Below are positions 21,620 to 32,222 of a stretch of 64,000 nucleotides of DNA, piece by piece (the first letter of the stretch is position 1; each line of letters opens with the position of its first letter). Origin of the DNA: Zarea fungicola (taxonomy: Eukaryota > Ascomycota > Sordariomycetes > Hypocreales > Cordycipitaceae); the NCBI GenBank assembly GCA_900169235.1, contig FWCC01000070.1, forward strand, positions 1 to 64,000, in the 5' to 3' direction. The notes beneath the pieces are model-generated. The model made no database searches. It had not been told where the DNA came from and was given only the letters and a program-made list of their open reading frames with translations. The position numbers were made by a program, and so were the translations under genes.

Positions 21620-23787
21620 TCATGTGTTAGAGTTATCATCGTTCGGTATGTTGGGGCTTCTCTCAAGGTCGATATTTTTCGCCTTCTTTTTGGGTCGGAA
21701 AAAGCTGCCCACGGTTTCGCTGAGGCTTCTAGCTCGCCGACGACCAGATTCATTGGCCGACTCGGAGGCTGTTTCAGGGCCTGTGAGAACCCGCAAAAGA
21801 TCGTTTCCATGACTAGCAGCGATGGTCTGCTGCGTGTCATTCTCGTTTGCCGCCTGGTCTTCTTCATCAGAGTCGATGAAGAGACTGGCACGAATGCTGG
21901 ATCGTATACGGCGAAGGGAGGACTGGCTATTCAAACCAACATTTTCGCGAAGTGCGTCCTTTACAACAGTTGTCACCGTGGAATAGAGAGGTGATGGCGA
22001 ATAGAAAGTGCGGTCTCGGTCGCGTGCAGCTCCCTTCGAGATAGTTGCATGTGCGCGTGGTGTAACCGGCCTCTCTGCAGCCTGACTCAGTGCTCCTTGA
22101 GGTTCACGCAAAGCTGGCACAACACCTGGTGGTCCGTCTGAAATAGACGAAGCCAGAGCCGATACGACCGAGTTGGAAGAAAGGGTTCTAACACCACGCG
22201 GTGGTGATTCAATGCCTAACTCGTCGATGGATCCTAAACCATGTCCAGGTGGTGTACCGATGAACATGACTGGACGAATAGTGGCACCATCCTCTGATTC
22301 GTCTTGTTGTTGATGCGCAGTCTTGAAAGGCTCTGAAAAATTCACGCGAGAAACCTTGCTTGAACGACGGGACATTGTATCTGTATCGTATTCGCCCTGT
22401 GGGACCATAGCTGGGTTACCATCTTGGTCTATCAAACCAATGGTTTCGTCGATACCGTCCGCATCTTCAAGGAGGTCATCATCTTCATCCTTGCGCTGAC
22501 GCCCACTCGTTATCAGGAAGACGCCAAAGAATGTAAGCAGACAGCCACCTATGAATTTGGTGGCGCGTTCAGGAGTCGTCTTTTCAAAATCTCGATAAAG
22601 GACCGCACTACCAATGATGACACACAGCGTAAACATGACAAACTGAATGGGAATAACCTGCGTGGAATCAAAGCGTTGCAACGCTTTATTTACATAGCGA
22701 ATTTGCATGATAGCAGTGCCGAGTAGAATAAAAAGCAAAAGATACGTCAAAGGAGATGTGAATGCTCTCCACAGAGTTGATGACAGCATGGACGAGACAC
22801 CTTTTGTCGCAAGCGCGGTATATCCGCCTATGCATCTGTCAGAGTGTGCTCCCGAGGGTACAAGACAGCAGTAAACTTACCAAACAACCCAACCAGACCC
22901 AAGTCAACAAGGCTTGTGCGTCGGCCATACTTGGTGCTTGCCCACATGAGAATAGCAATTAGCGAGATGGTGACTCCCAGATAGATTTCAAACTCCATGG
23001 TTGTAATGGCATCTAGAATATCGCCAGGCTTCAACTTGGTCTCTTCTTGTTTAGCGCTTAGAACAACCGTAACGACTCCACCGACGGCAATGAGGACACC
23101 CCAAAAGTCGCGCTGGCGAAACTTCTCGTGGAACATGGCTGGTGCAATGATGCAGTTGGATACCAGGGCAACCACGCCAAGAGGCGAAACAATGGACGCA
23201 GGAGCAAATCCATACGCCAAGAAGTTTCCCATTTCCCCCAGGGTGATCAAAATTTGACCTATCCACCAGTACGGCGACTTGAGATAGCTCGACGACACTT
23301 GACCAGTATCGGCTGCGTCCTGAGGGACTGTGGTGTCGTCAGACTGAAATGATGCCGACAGAGACTCACTTTCGCTCCTCAGGCACCGGCCAGCATCTCC
23401 GTTGGTCATCCCATGTCTGTTTGTTTGGCCATTTACCGCGCTAGAGACTGCGCCGTATGAACCTACTGGATTGCTGCTTCTGGCCCGTTTGAGAATGGCA
23501 CGCGCACGCTGCTTGACACGAGCGCGCTCTTTATTCAGTTTTATATGTGCATAGCGCTGGAAATTGAGGGCCAGGGCGATGAGGATGTTTCCAACAATGG
23601 CAGTAACAATACCGATCAGCGATGACCATTTGTGCAAGGCATCCTCGTCGTTACCGCTACCCTCCCCATCGTCGCCCAGTAAGGTGGCGGGCGTAAGCGT
23701 AGTCTGAAGGCTCGTCATACTCGGTACGAACAAAGTTGATGCGATTGATTCCGTGGCCCTCGCCATACCGAGCGAAAGGACCGTCAT
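21620..23787 (-). CDS. NIPA-type magnesium transporter (DUF803 family)
   Basis: Two exons, 23787-22881 and 22827-21620, separated by a 53-nt intron (22828-22880), encode 704 residues. The protein has nine likely membrane segments in the NIPA (DUF803) arrangement. Examples are WSSLIGIVTAIVGNILIALAL, SPYWWIGQILITLGEMGNFL, ASIVSPLGVVALVSN, GLFGGYTALATKG (which spans the splice junction), YLLLFILLGTAIMQIRYVN and FIGGCLLTFFGVFLITSG. Family members move Mg2+ across plasma or endosomal membranes. The loop between the first two segments is about 100 residues and basic/Ser-rich. A cytoplasmic tail of about 280 residues follows the last segment, rich in Ser and acidic residues, with a basic RPKKKAK near the end. 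Long tails are common in the fungal members. Substrate is inferred from the family. Confidence 0.88.
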
Positions 23788-25020
23788 GGTCGATTTGGCT
23801 GTGCGCTCGACCGGCCGTGCCGCTGATGCGTTTTCGTGAGGGGTGTGTACTGCCAGTGGCTCCAGCGCGCAGTCAGCAACGACGAGAAGAATTGGAGCTG
23901 GCAGTCATCCGGGGCGAGTATTGTAAATAGGTACTGAGGATGGAAGTCAGAACGTTGCTAAGACGCAGAGCATTGTGAAACGGCTAGAAAGCTAGTACAA
24001 AAGCAAGGCAGCATGGTTTGTTGGATGTTGTAGTAAGATGGCAGACAGTTGTCGCCAAGTTAGCTGACAACAGTACATAATGTAACGTCATGTCGTGGAA
24101 CCTTATTAGCGCTTTCAGTTTCACCACTTCTCCCACTTTTGGCCGCCTCCCTCCCTGAAGTCCGCTGTTTGGTGGACACCAGTACAAACCAGTTTACAAG
24201 GCATTTTTCTGTACCAGTTCTATGTACTACTGGCTTGGCCCTGTAGGCCAGAAATTGCTTGTATTCCGCTAGTACCTTACTTAAAAAAGCTACTATACCT
24301 AGCAACTACTTACTGTGTGGTATATAAAGGCGAAACGAGATAGCATTTTGCTGCTAAGTACCCTTTGCCGCTCAACCTGATGCACAGGGTACTGTACCTG
24401 GGGAGGCGCCACAAGGAGGCCCAATATCCAGTTTGGACAGCAAGTACCTACCCGAACACCTAGGCGTAGAAACTTGCCACCTGCCTACAGTATGAGCAAT
24501 TCCTTTCGGTGCTGCCTCTATCAAAGACCACTACCAGGCTTAGGTACCTCTCGGTAGGTACTATAGTATTAACTAATCTAATGTAAGTACCTACCTGCAC
24601 TTGTAGGCAGGTAACTTCAGTGCTAGAGTACCGGCGCCAATCAACTTGCCAATGTAAGATTATTACCGTCTTTGCTACCTATTTCCTTTCCCTAGATACC
24701 TTGCAGGTATCATCCGTTTAGATGCATCCCCTGCTGTAGAGTTTAATCATCCAAAAAGCAAGTGTGTAGCCGATACATCACCAAAGTGTCCAGTTTACAG
24801 GTCGGTATGTCGGCGTCGCGGCAAAGAATTTTCCAAACGGGCAGAGTGTCTCTGTTGATGCGTTAGTTCCACTATACCACGGACTGTTGGCATGGTAGTG
24901 CATCCATTTTTGTGTAACCCGGCGATGTAGCGCATTTTCACTTGTCAAACATAGACGACTCATTCAAACGAAGCCACACTTTCCATCTCCTCATCTCAGT
25001 CCATTGACTTTGTACGCAAA
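23788..25020. promoter_or_regulatory. Shared upstream region of two diverging genes
   Basis: This 1.2 kb separates the NIPA gene (minus) from the gene at 25021 (plus), so it should hold both promoters. Its middle part, about 24440-24620, is dense in TACC, GGTA and CCTAC words similar to the microsatellites elsewhere in the window. No gene is supported here. Confidence 0.5.
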
Positions 25021-26007
25021 ATGTCGGATCCACATGGCGCAGCGATCAGTGAAGCAACTACCAACCATGCTTACGATGCAAGCGAGGTTGCACTCTCCTC
25101 TTATAACCCTACGCTGCTGGGGCATCTTCGTCAGCCAGTACCCCGCGATCTGCCCTCACACTTAGACCCTGGCGTTTTTACGTTTCAAGATGCGTTTGAA
25201 GATCTTTTAACAGTATCTCAGGGTATTCAAATGCCCGATATCAACTCGCGATACCAGCAGAGCAGGCTGCTACGTCAAATGTACCCAAATGGCGAGCCTA
25301 CGTGGCTGTGGCTACGACGGCTCCAGTCCCAGGGTCTAATTTCCCAACCGCAAAGGCCGAGAACCATGATATCTCGGGATTTTAACTGGATAGAATTCAA
25401 GCGAGCATTGGAAGAAGGTACAGAGATATTCTGGGGTGGTATTACAGACGGTGTCGATGATGTTGAGAACCGAGAGGCTGTTGGAAAAGTTGGCGCGGTA
25501 TTTAGGGAGCTTCACAACAAGTTTCCCCGCGATGCGGATATTTCTGCTTCCCAATCCCGTGATATCGTTAATAGACAAGACGAGGCCGAAAACCCCGATG
25601 AACTCTTCTCGGCTATCAAATCTACTTACTCTGATGGACAACGGCAATGGGACGGCTTTAAGAAGGCTTTAAATGAGGACCTGCAGCGCCGTATTGAAGC
25701 ATTGGAACGCCAAGTAGAGTGCCGGTCTAGCGACAGCAAACCTGCAACCATCAGTGACAATGGCATCAACCTTAATAAGAATGAGAAAGAGACTAGGTCA
25801 GAATACGTGGACGTTTTTGGATACAAGCATACAAAGATCAAGCGAAAGATATACGATGGAAATGACAATGAAATTGGCTCCTCCACCTCAGTTATAGTCA
25901 AGCCAGTCGAGAAAAGTGACCAAGCCATCATGGAAGATGGTCACGAGAAAGCAAATGATTCAGGATCAGCTTTGAGAAGAAGTAAGCACAACGGTTGGTT
26001 CTGGTGA
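25021..26007 (+). CDS. Conserved-looking fungal protein of unknown function
   Basis: A single exon of 328 residues with a clean ATG start. I do not recognise a named domain. The middle is helical and charged; a likely coiled coil lies near QWDGFKKALNEDLQRRIEALERQ. The C-terminal block EYVDVFGYKHTKIKRKIYDGNDNEIG followed by SVIVKP and ending GWFW looks like a conserved motif, because it is more ordered than the acidic linker next to it. No signal peptide or membrane segment is visible. It converges on NOP4 with 189 bases between the stop codons. Confidence 0.75.
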   Translation: MSDPHGAAISEATTNHAYDASEVALSSYNPTLLGHLRQPVPRDLPSHLDPGVFTFQDAFEDLLTVSQGIQMPDINSRYQQSRLLRQMYPNGEPTWLWLRRLQSQGLISQPQRPRTMISRDFNWIEFKRALEEGTEIFWGGITDGVDDVENREAVGKVGAVFRELHNKFPRDADISASQSRDIVNRQDEAENPDELFSAIKSTYSDGQRQWDGFKKALNEDLQRRIEALERQVECRSSDSKPATISDNGINLNKNEKETRSEYVDVFGYKHTKIKRKIYDGNDNEIGSSTSVIVKPVEKSDQAIMEDGHEKANDSGSALRRSKHNGWFW

Positions 26008-26196
26008 TTGGGTTGTTTGCACAAGAGCAGCTAAGTACATATATTGAAATATGGGGCTGCTGCTACTCAGTAAACTAGTGGCAAATTTGATAGTTGTGTA
26101 TTTTAAAATCCTTTGTAATAATTATCTACCTGGAGCGCCTTGCGGATGCAAAATGCAAAATGCAGTCCCAAATTGAACACGATGAACCAAAACAAC

Positions 26197-28491
26197 TTAC
26201 AGCCCTGGCCTTTCGTTCCTGCTTCTAATGTCTGCCTTCTTCTTCTGGATCTGTCGCTTGCGCACCATAAGCTTTTGCTGCATCCCACTCTTGTTGTCTG
26301 CCTTTTCCGCATTACTCGTGAACTTGTCCTTCAACGGTTTTCTGTCTCTGCGATCCCTTCCATTTCGGTCACCTCCACCGCCTCTGCCGCCGCGACCGCC
26401 TCTGCCGCCGCGAGTACCCCTGCCGTCTCGATCACTTCTGCTGCCACGATCTCCGTTGTTGCCCTTGTTTCCGCGAAAACCATCACCCTCACGTCCATCG
26501 GAAGCTTGCGCTGCAGCAAAGTCAGACTTTGTGGAAGTCACCCCGTCCCTGACCTGTTTCGACTTCTCCTCATTTTTCCTTCTGCGTTGCACGACCTGGG
26601 CATTCTCAATGGCGAACTCGGCTACCAGTCGCTTCTTCTTTCCCTCCTCGACATCATCCATCTGATAACCGTTCAGGTATCGCAGACCCATCAAAGCCCA
26701 ATGGTGAGACACGTACTCGATAAAGCCATAGCCACGACTTTTACCAGCGCCAGTTTCTTCACTGACCTTCGAGCCTTGGCTGCTCTCAAACACAACCTTC
26801 GCTTGACGTACAATGCCTTTTCCTTTCAATTTTCGCTGCTTCTCTTTCTCTTTGATATCCTTTCCATCTCTGGCGTTTTCCTCCTTGGAGAGTGGCTCTC
26901 GAATGCCCTCTTTGACATCCTGCGCAAAGCCCACAATAGCTTTACGCGCCAACTCCTTGAGTTCCTTAGAACCAATATTCCGGGGAATATTACGCAGAGC
27001 AATGCGCGTAAGGCTGATGTGCAGGGTCGGGTTGCTCTGAACTAGCTTCTTTCTTTGAGCAGCGCTGGCCTGTCTCATTCGGATCTCGGGAAGGCTCAGC
27101 AAGTTGTAAATAGGCGAGTTCGTGCCAATAGAGCCTTCAGCCAAAAGAAATAGCTTTCTTTTGTCTTTTTCTCTCCTCCTTGCTATCGAGCTCTCGGCTA
27201 GACTACTAGCTTCCGCCCGGTTGACTGCCTGAGCTATGCTGAGAAGACGGCCGTTGAGTGTGTATTTTCCAGTAGGATCGGCGTTCTCGTCGCGGAGAAT
27301 TGATTTCTTGCCTGGGGCAACACCCTCTTGGCCACGAGGGGCTTCCTTTATGCACTTCTTTGCGTCCTCCCCTTGAAAGAAGCAAACAAATGCAGTTCCA
27401 GCCGGGCGATCTGTTGCTTTGTCCATAACGACACGAGCATATCGAACACCACCGAAGGCACTGAAGAATGTCGCTAGTGTCTCGTCTGTTGTGGTGAATG
27501 GGAGGTTGCGAACAAAGATAGTGGTGGAGTTATCCGAGCTATGGGCACGCTGCTGCTTCTGTGTTGCTGCGTCCTCATCTTCATCTTCTTCATCTTCATC
27601 TTCTTCATCTTCATCCTCCATGTGTTGCATATGATTCTTCATGAAGTTTTCCAAGTCAGCGTTTAGCTGGCCCTCCTCCTTGTCTTGGTCGTCGTCCTCC
27701 GAGTGATACTCAGCGTCATCCTCACTCTCACCGTCTGCTCTAGAGCTTTCCCCAGAGCTTTCCTCGTCATCCTCGTTCACAGTCTTTTCGAAACCCTCTT
27801 CTATTTGTTTTTGGTGCCATATGTCTTTGTCGACAGCCCAGTCAACTGCCAGGGTTCGACCATCAATCTCCTTGCCATTGATTGCTTCAAGAGCATTCTC
27901 AGCATTCTTCTTGCCCCGCAGAGTAACGAAACCAAAGCCCTTGAGTTTCCCTTTGTTCTTTGGCAGATCCGCAAATTTAACCTTGCCAAATGCCCTGAAA
28001 AGGTGCCCAAGCTGCTCGGAGCTTCGAATGGTCCAAGGCAAGTTTCGCACAATCAATTTCGGCGTCGGCTCAAATTCGGGTTTTCCCAGTTTCTGGCGAG
28101 GCTCGGTGCCCACAGGCACATTTCTTTGTCTTGGCTCCGCGACTTCAACCCTGATGTTCCTTCCATCCCATTTCTTCTTGTCGAAAATGATCTGAGCCTG
28201 CTTTGCGTCTTCTGCGTCGGCAAGGGTAACGAAGCCAAATCCACGGGACTCCTTTGTCTGCTGATCGACAACAACAGTGGCATGCTTGACAGGAAAGTGT
28301 TCGGAAAAGAATTGAGCAAGACTCTCGTTATTCACATTTGGAGGAAGAGACCGCACGAAGAGAGATCTGCGCTCTTCTGTTCGTGCTTTCTTTGGAGTAG
28401 GTGTAGCAACTTTCTCAGAGTCAGGCATTGCTGCCAGAGCCTCTTCAATTTCTGGCCGAAGCCTTTTCCTGCCCTTTTCAGAGGTGTCCAT
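26197..28491 (-). CDS. NOP4: Nucleolar RNA-binding protein Nop4 (RBM28 homologue)
   Basis: A single exon of 764 residues. The frame is open further upstream but the first ATG is at 28489-28491 (MDTSEKGRKRLRPE). Four RRM-like domains follow in the Nop4 order: RSLFVRSLPP...GFGFVTL (about 43-115), LIVRNLPWTI...GFGFVTL (about 145-220), TIFVRNLPFTTTDETLATFF...AFVCF (about 315-405) and a degenerate fourth, ALRNIPRNIG...YGFIEYV (about 495-610). A long Asp/Glu stretch lies between the second and third. The C-terminus has an RGG-rich run with GGRGGRGG and a lysine-rich end. Yeast Nop4 is needed for 27S pre-rRNA processing and 60S assembly in the nucleolus. The acidic stretch is encoded by a trinucleotide-rich tract near 27580-27625. 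Confidence 0.93.
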   Translation of the reverse strand: MDTSEKGRKRLRPEIEEALAAMPDSEKVATPTPKKARTEERRSLFVRSLPPNVNNESLAQFFSEHFPVKHATVVVDQQTKESRGFGFVTLADAEDAKQAQIIFDKKKWDGRNIRVEVAEPRQRNVPVGTEPRQKLGKPEFEPTPKLIVRNLPWTIRSSEQLGHLFRAFGKVKFADLPKNKGKLKGFGFVTLRGKKNAENALEAINGKEIDGRTLAVDWAVDKDIWHQKQIEEGFEKTVNEDDEESSGESSRADGESEDDAEYHSEDDDQDKEEGQLNADLENFMKNHMQHMEDEDEEDEDEEDEDEDAATQKQQRAHSSDNSTTIFVRNLPFTTTDETLATFFSAFGGVRYARVVMDKATDRPAGTAFVCFFQGEDAKKCIKEAPRGQEGVAPGKKSILRDENADPTGKYTLNGRLLSIAQAVNRAEASSLAESSIARRREKDKRKLFLLAEGSIGTNSPIYNLLSLPEIRMRQASAAQRKKLVQSNPTLHISLTRIALRNIPRNIGSKELKELARKAIVGFAQDVKEGIREPLSKEENARDGKDIKEKEKQRKLKGKGIVRQAKVVFESSQGSKVSEETGAGKSRGYGFIEYVSHHWALMGLRYLNGYQMDDVEEGKKKRLVAEFAIENAQVVQRRRKNEEKSKQVRDGVTSTKSDFAAAQASDGREGDGFRGNKGNNGDRGSRSDRDGRGTRGGRGGRGGRGGGGDRNGRDRRDRKPLKDKFTSNAEKADNKSGMQQKLMVRKRQIQKKKADIRSRNERPGL

Positions 28492-28821
28492 TTTGAACAA
28501 GGTCTTTGAGGGTTGCACAAATCAAGCAGCGACACTGTAATCTAACGTTTTCACATGGTATACCCAAAAAAAAAAAGTTCTAGCTCTACTCACTTTTCCG
28601 CCCAGTAGCTATCTTATCGCACGTGATGGTGGTGGTGGAGGGGGGGGGGTCGGCCAAAGCGCCATTCCCAAAATAGAAAATTGTTGACCTCGTTGTCAAG
28701 ACGCGCGCCGTGTATCCAAACAAACCGCCTCATGGACGATTGGCTATTTGCCATATGCACCACCATCGCATCGCCTAACGACAAACGCTATTTGTCATTC
28801 CTATAGAAATAAAAAGAGAAA
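28492..28821. promoter_or_regulatory. Bidirectional promoter between NOP4 and YCG1
   Basis: Only 330 bases separate the start codons of the divergent NOP4 and condensin genes, so both promoters must be here. A GGT-rich stretch ends in a run of ten G at 28640-28649, with an A-run at about 28565-28576. No further site can be named with confidence. Confidence 0.65.
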
Positions 28822-31800
28822 ATGCCAGCGAGAGCATCTATAACGCGCTCTGCCCGGCCATCCTCAGCGGGAGGTCGCAAGAGATCAAACTCTGCACTGG
28901 GCGGGCGAATAGCCTCTGTCTCGCGTGCATCGCCTATACCAGCAGAGTTTGTCGACACACCAGATAACGGCTTAAGGCTTAAGATTAGCCCGATTTTTTG
29001 CGATGCGCAGCGCAACACTGCTACACACAGGAAGCTTGCTGTCACTCTCCGAAAGATCCACGAGATTTGTTGCTACGAGACTGCAGATCAGAAAACGATT
29101 GCCGACGCCGAATTCGACGAGAAAGCTTTCAATACTGAATTTGTGCGCTGTGTTCTGAAAGTACTTCCTGTGAAGAAGACTGAAGGTGTTGGGGAGAAGT
29201 CTATTCGCTTCATTGGCTACTACCTGAGATACTCGAATGATAAAGACAACGAGCTTGTTGGGGACATGCCGGATGATGCAAGTCATATGCCCGAGACACC
29301 AAGCACAAGACTAATATCGGAGTTGATGGATGCAATTGTTCCTCTGATGACAGCAAAAGACAAATTTGTCCGCTACCGATCAACACAACTGCTATCACAG
29401 ATAGTCAACTCTCTCGATGCCCTCGATGATGATCTGTTCCGACTGCTCCGCTATGCGCTTTTGAAGAGAATCCGCGACAAGGAGGCCATGGTGCGTGTTC
29501 AAGCAGTTCTTGGCCTCGGTCGGCTTGCTGGTAACCAGGCGGAAGGGTACACTCATTCTGATGACAGCGATGCCGACCAAGAAAGCGGCTTATTGGAGAA
29601 GCTTCTTCAGGTGCTACAGAACGACCCCAGTGCCGACGTTCGCCGATCACTGTTAGTCAACCTTCCTATACTCCCAAACACCCTGCCATACTTGCTTGAG
29701 CGTGCCAGGGATCAGGATGCCGCGACGCGTAGGGCTGTCTACTCACGTTTGCTTCCTGCCCTTGGTGACTTCCGTCACTTGTCACTCTCTATGCGAGAAA
29801 AGCTTCTACGGTGGGGAACGAGAGATAGAGACGAAAATGTTCGTAAAGCTGCTGGAAGACTCTTCAGGGACCGATGGATTGAAGACTGCGCTGGAAGTAC
29901 CCAACAAGAAAACCCCACACCCAGTTTTGACGGGCTGCTGGAGCTTCTCGAGCGCATCGATGTCATCAACTCCGGCGTTGAGAACGGTGTCGCACTTGAA
30001 GCAATGTCAAGTTTCTGGGAGGGGCGCCCTGACTATCGTGACGCAGTCACCTTTGACGATGCATTTTGGGAAACACTCTCTGCTGAGTCTGCCTTTCTCG
30101 CTCGCAGCTTCAACGATTTTTGCAGAAAGGAGGGGAACGGAAAGTACGAGTCGCTGGTAGAGGAGAAACTTCCTGAGGTGACAAAGGTCGCTTTTTTCCT
30201 TGAGCGTTATTTAAATGCCCTAATCGAAACTCTGCGCCGAGCCGAGCAAGATATCGCTGACGAAGAGGATGAAGCCGCGACTGTGGAACAGGAATTCATC
30301 GCCGAGCAACTTCTCCACATTGCGCTGACTCTTGATTACTCAGATGAAGTAGGTCGACGTAAAATGTTCACCCTACTGCGCCAGGCGCTGTCTATTCCTG
30401 AGCTTCCTGACGAGGTGACAAAGCTCACTATAGAGACCTTGCACCACATCTGTTCGCCCGATGCCGCTGGTGAGCGTGAGTTTTGTAGTATTGTTTTCGA
30501 GTCTGTTGCAGATGTCCACGATACTATCGTGGATGAACTTCCTACTGATGATGTGGAGGATAGCTTCCACTCTGCACGGTCCGAAGTTAGCGGCTTGAGT
30601 ATGTCATCTGGGAGCAAGGCCCGCGGCAAGGAGCTAAGCGAGGATGACGCTCGTGCTAAGGCGGTTAAGGAGATTGTCATCAACATGAAGTGCCTGCATA
30701 TTGTTCAATGCATGCTCACCCACATCTCAGGCAATCTTAAGGATAATGCCGACCTGGTCTCCATGCTCAATAACTTGGTTGTCCCGGCGGTGAGAAGCCA
30801 CGAGGCACCAGTTCGCGAACGTGGCCTAGTCTGCCTTGGTCTCTGCGCTCTACAGGACCGCTCCTTGGCCGAGGAGAATTTGAGTCTATTTATTCATTTC
30901 TTCAGCAAGGGCAACTCAGCTCTTCAAGTCACCTCGCTGCATATTCTCACAGATATCCTCAATGTTCATGGAGCACACTTATTTTCTTCAACGCCGGCTC
31001 TCCTGAAGGTTTATGTCAAGGCCGTGAAGAGCGGCTCAAGAGCGCCAGAAGTACAAGCTGCCGCCGTCATGGCAGTTTCTAAGCTTTTACTTGGCCGCGT
31101 AGTGAGCGATGAGGAGGCATGCCAGGAGCTCCTCAAATCGCTTGTTGTTGCTTATTTCGACCCGACTTCGGCGGGCAATCAGACGGTCCGCCAGGCTCTG
31201 AACTACTTTCTGCCCGTCTTCAGCTACTCCAGGGCAACGAACCAAGAGCTGATGCGCAGCATTGCTCTGCCAGCACTACATACGCTGTTGAATGTTCGGG
31301 AGGGCCTAGAAGACGACGACGAGGCCGACATTGAGGAAGACATGATCAGCATGCCAGCCATTGGTGCTTGCCTCGTTGACTGGACAGACCCACGAAAGGC
31401 ATATAACCCTACTAGTCTGCTCGACACAGAGAAGAAGAGCATTAGTGGAGATGTTCATCTGGAACTCGCCCTCGATATTCTGGACAGATTGCACAGCAAT
31501 GTCACCAGTAAGTCCTTCAACCATTTTTTAGTACCGACGCACTGAATTAATGACTTCAATAGAGGACGAGAAAAAGCTCGTTGCAGGTCTACTTGGTAAG
31601 CTCTACGTGTCGCCTTTCTCTTCGGAGGACAAGATTCGGGAAACCTACGACGAGGTTAGCATTGCTGTTGAGGAAGGTGTTGTAACGGATGCCTCGAGCA
31701 AAAATGCCCTTTACAAAATTCATGTTAGCCTCGGCAAGATTGTCAATGTGTTGGACGATCAACAGCCCCAGCGCCAGAGCCGAAGCTCTTCAATGGTGCC

Positions 31801-31957
31801 AGAGCATCAGCCGTCTGAAGGCAAGATGCTTGTCGACGACGAGCCTGTTATCAAAGAAGAGGATGAGTACAGTGACGACACAGTCATCGCCAAAATCGAT
31901 AGAAGATCTCTCTCTAACACCGAGGCTTCCGATGAGGATGATGATATGGCCCACTGA
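28822..31957 (+). CDS. YCG1: Condensin subunit 3, CAP-G / Ycg1
   Basis: Exons 28822-31507 and 31563-31957 join in frame (55-nt intron) to 1026 residues, the normal size of fungal Ycg1/Cnd3. The protein consists of HEAT-type helical repeats throughout. Diagnostic pieces include RFIGYYLRYSNDKDNEL, VRYRSTQLLSQIVNSL, LRYALLKRIRDKEAMVRVQA and DPSADVRRSLLVNL. The C-terminal Cnd3 domain is seen at CLHIVQCMLTHISGNLKDNA and PVRERGLVCLGLCALQDRSL. The last 60 residues are acidic and basic low-complexity sequence. As part of condensin with Smc2/Smc4, Brn1 and Ycs4 it compacts mitotic chromosomes and binds DNA. It shares its promoter region with NOP4. Confidence 0.95.
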
Positions 31958-32222
31958 AGAACCTTCTTAATGTATTTGACAACGTCTGTTTTTTTTTGGA
32001 TGATTTTCTGTGATGTGTTATGAGAGCTTTGGTGCTGGGTATATATCAAGTTTGTTGTTTGCTGCGAGTGTTTTTCTTTTTGGAGGATACGTTTGGTTAT
32101 TAAGGTGTACATTTGCTTAAGAGAATGCTTCGAGCTGTGCTCTTCCCTCGCTAACTACTCATCCATTTAAGTGTTACTCCCATGTCTTGAACAAAAGCAT
32201 CCGTTTTCCTCCGTGGCTTGTC

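Noticed and set aside
27419..27634. Frame with a long serine run
   Set aside because: Antisense of the acidic stretch in NOP4.
28492..28518. Longer NOP4 start nine codons upstream
   Set aside because: The upstream end of the frame begins with GTG, not ATG; the first ATG is at 28489-28491.
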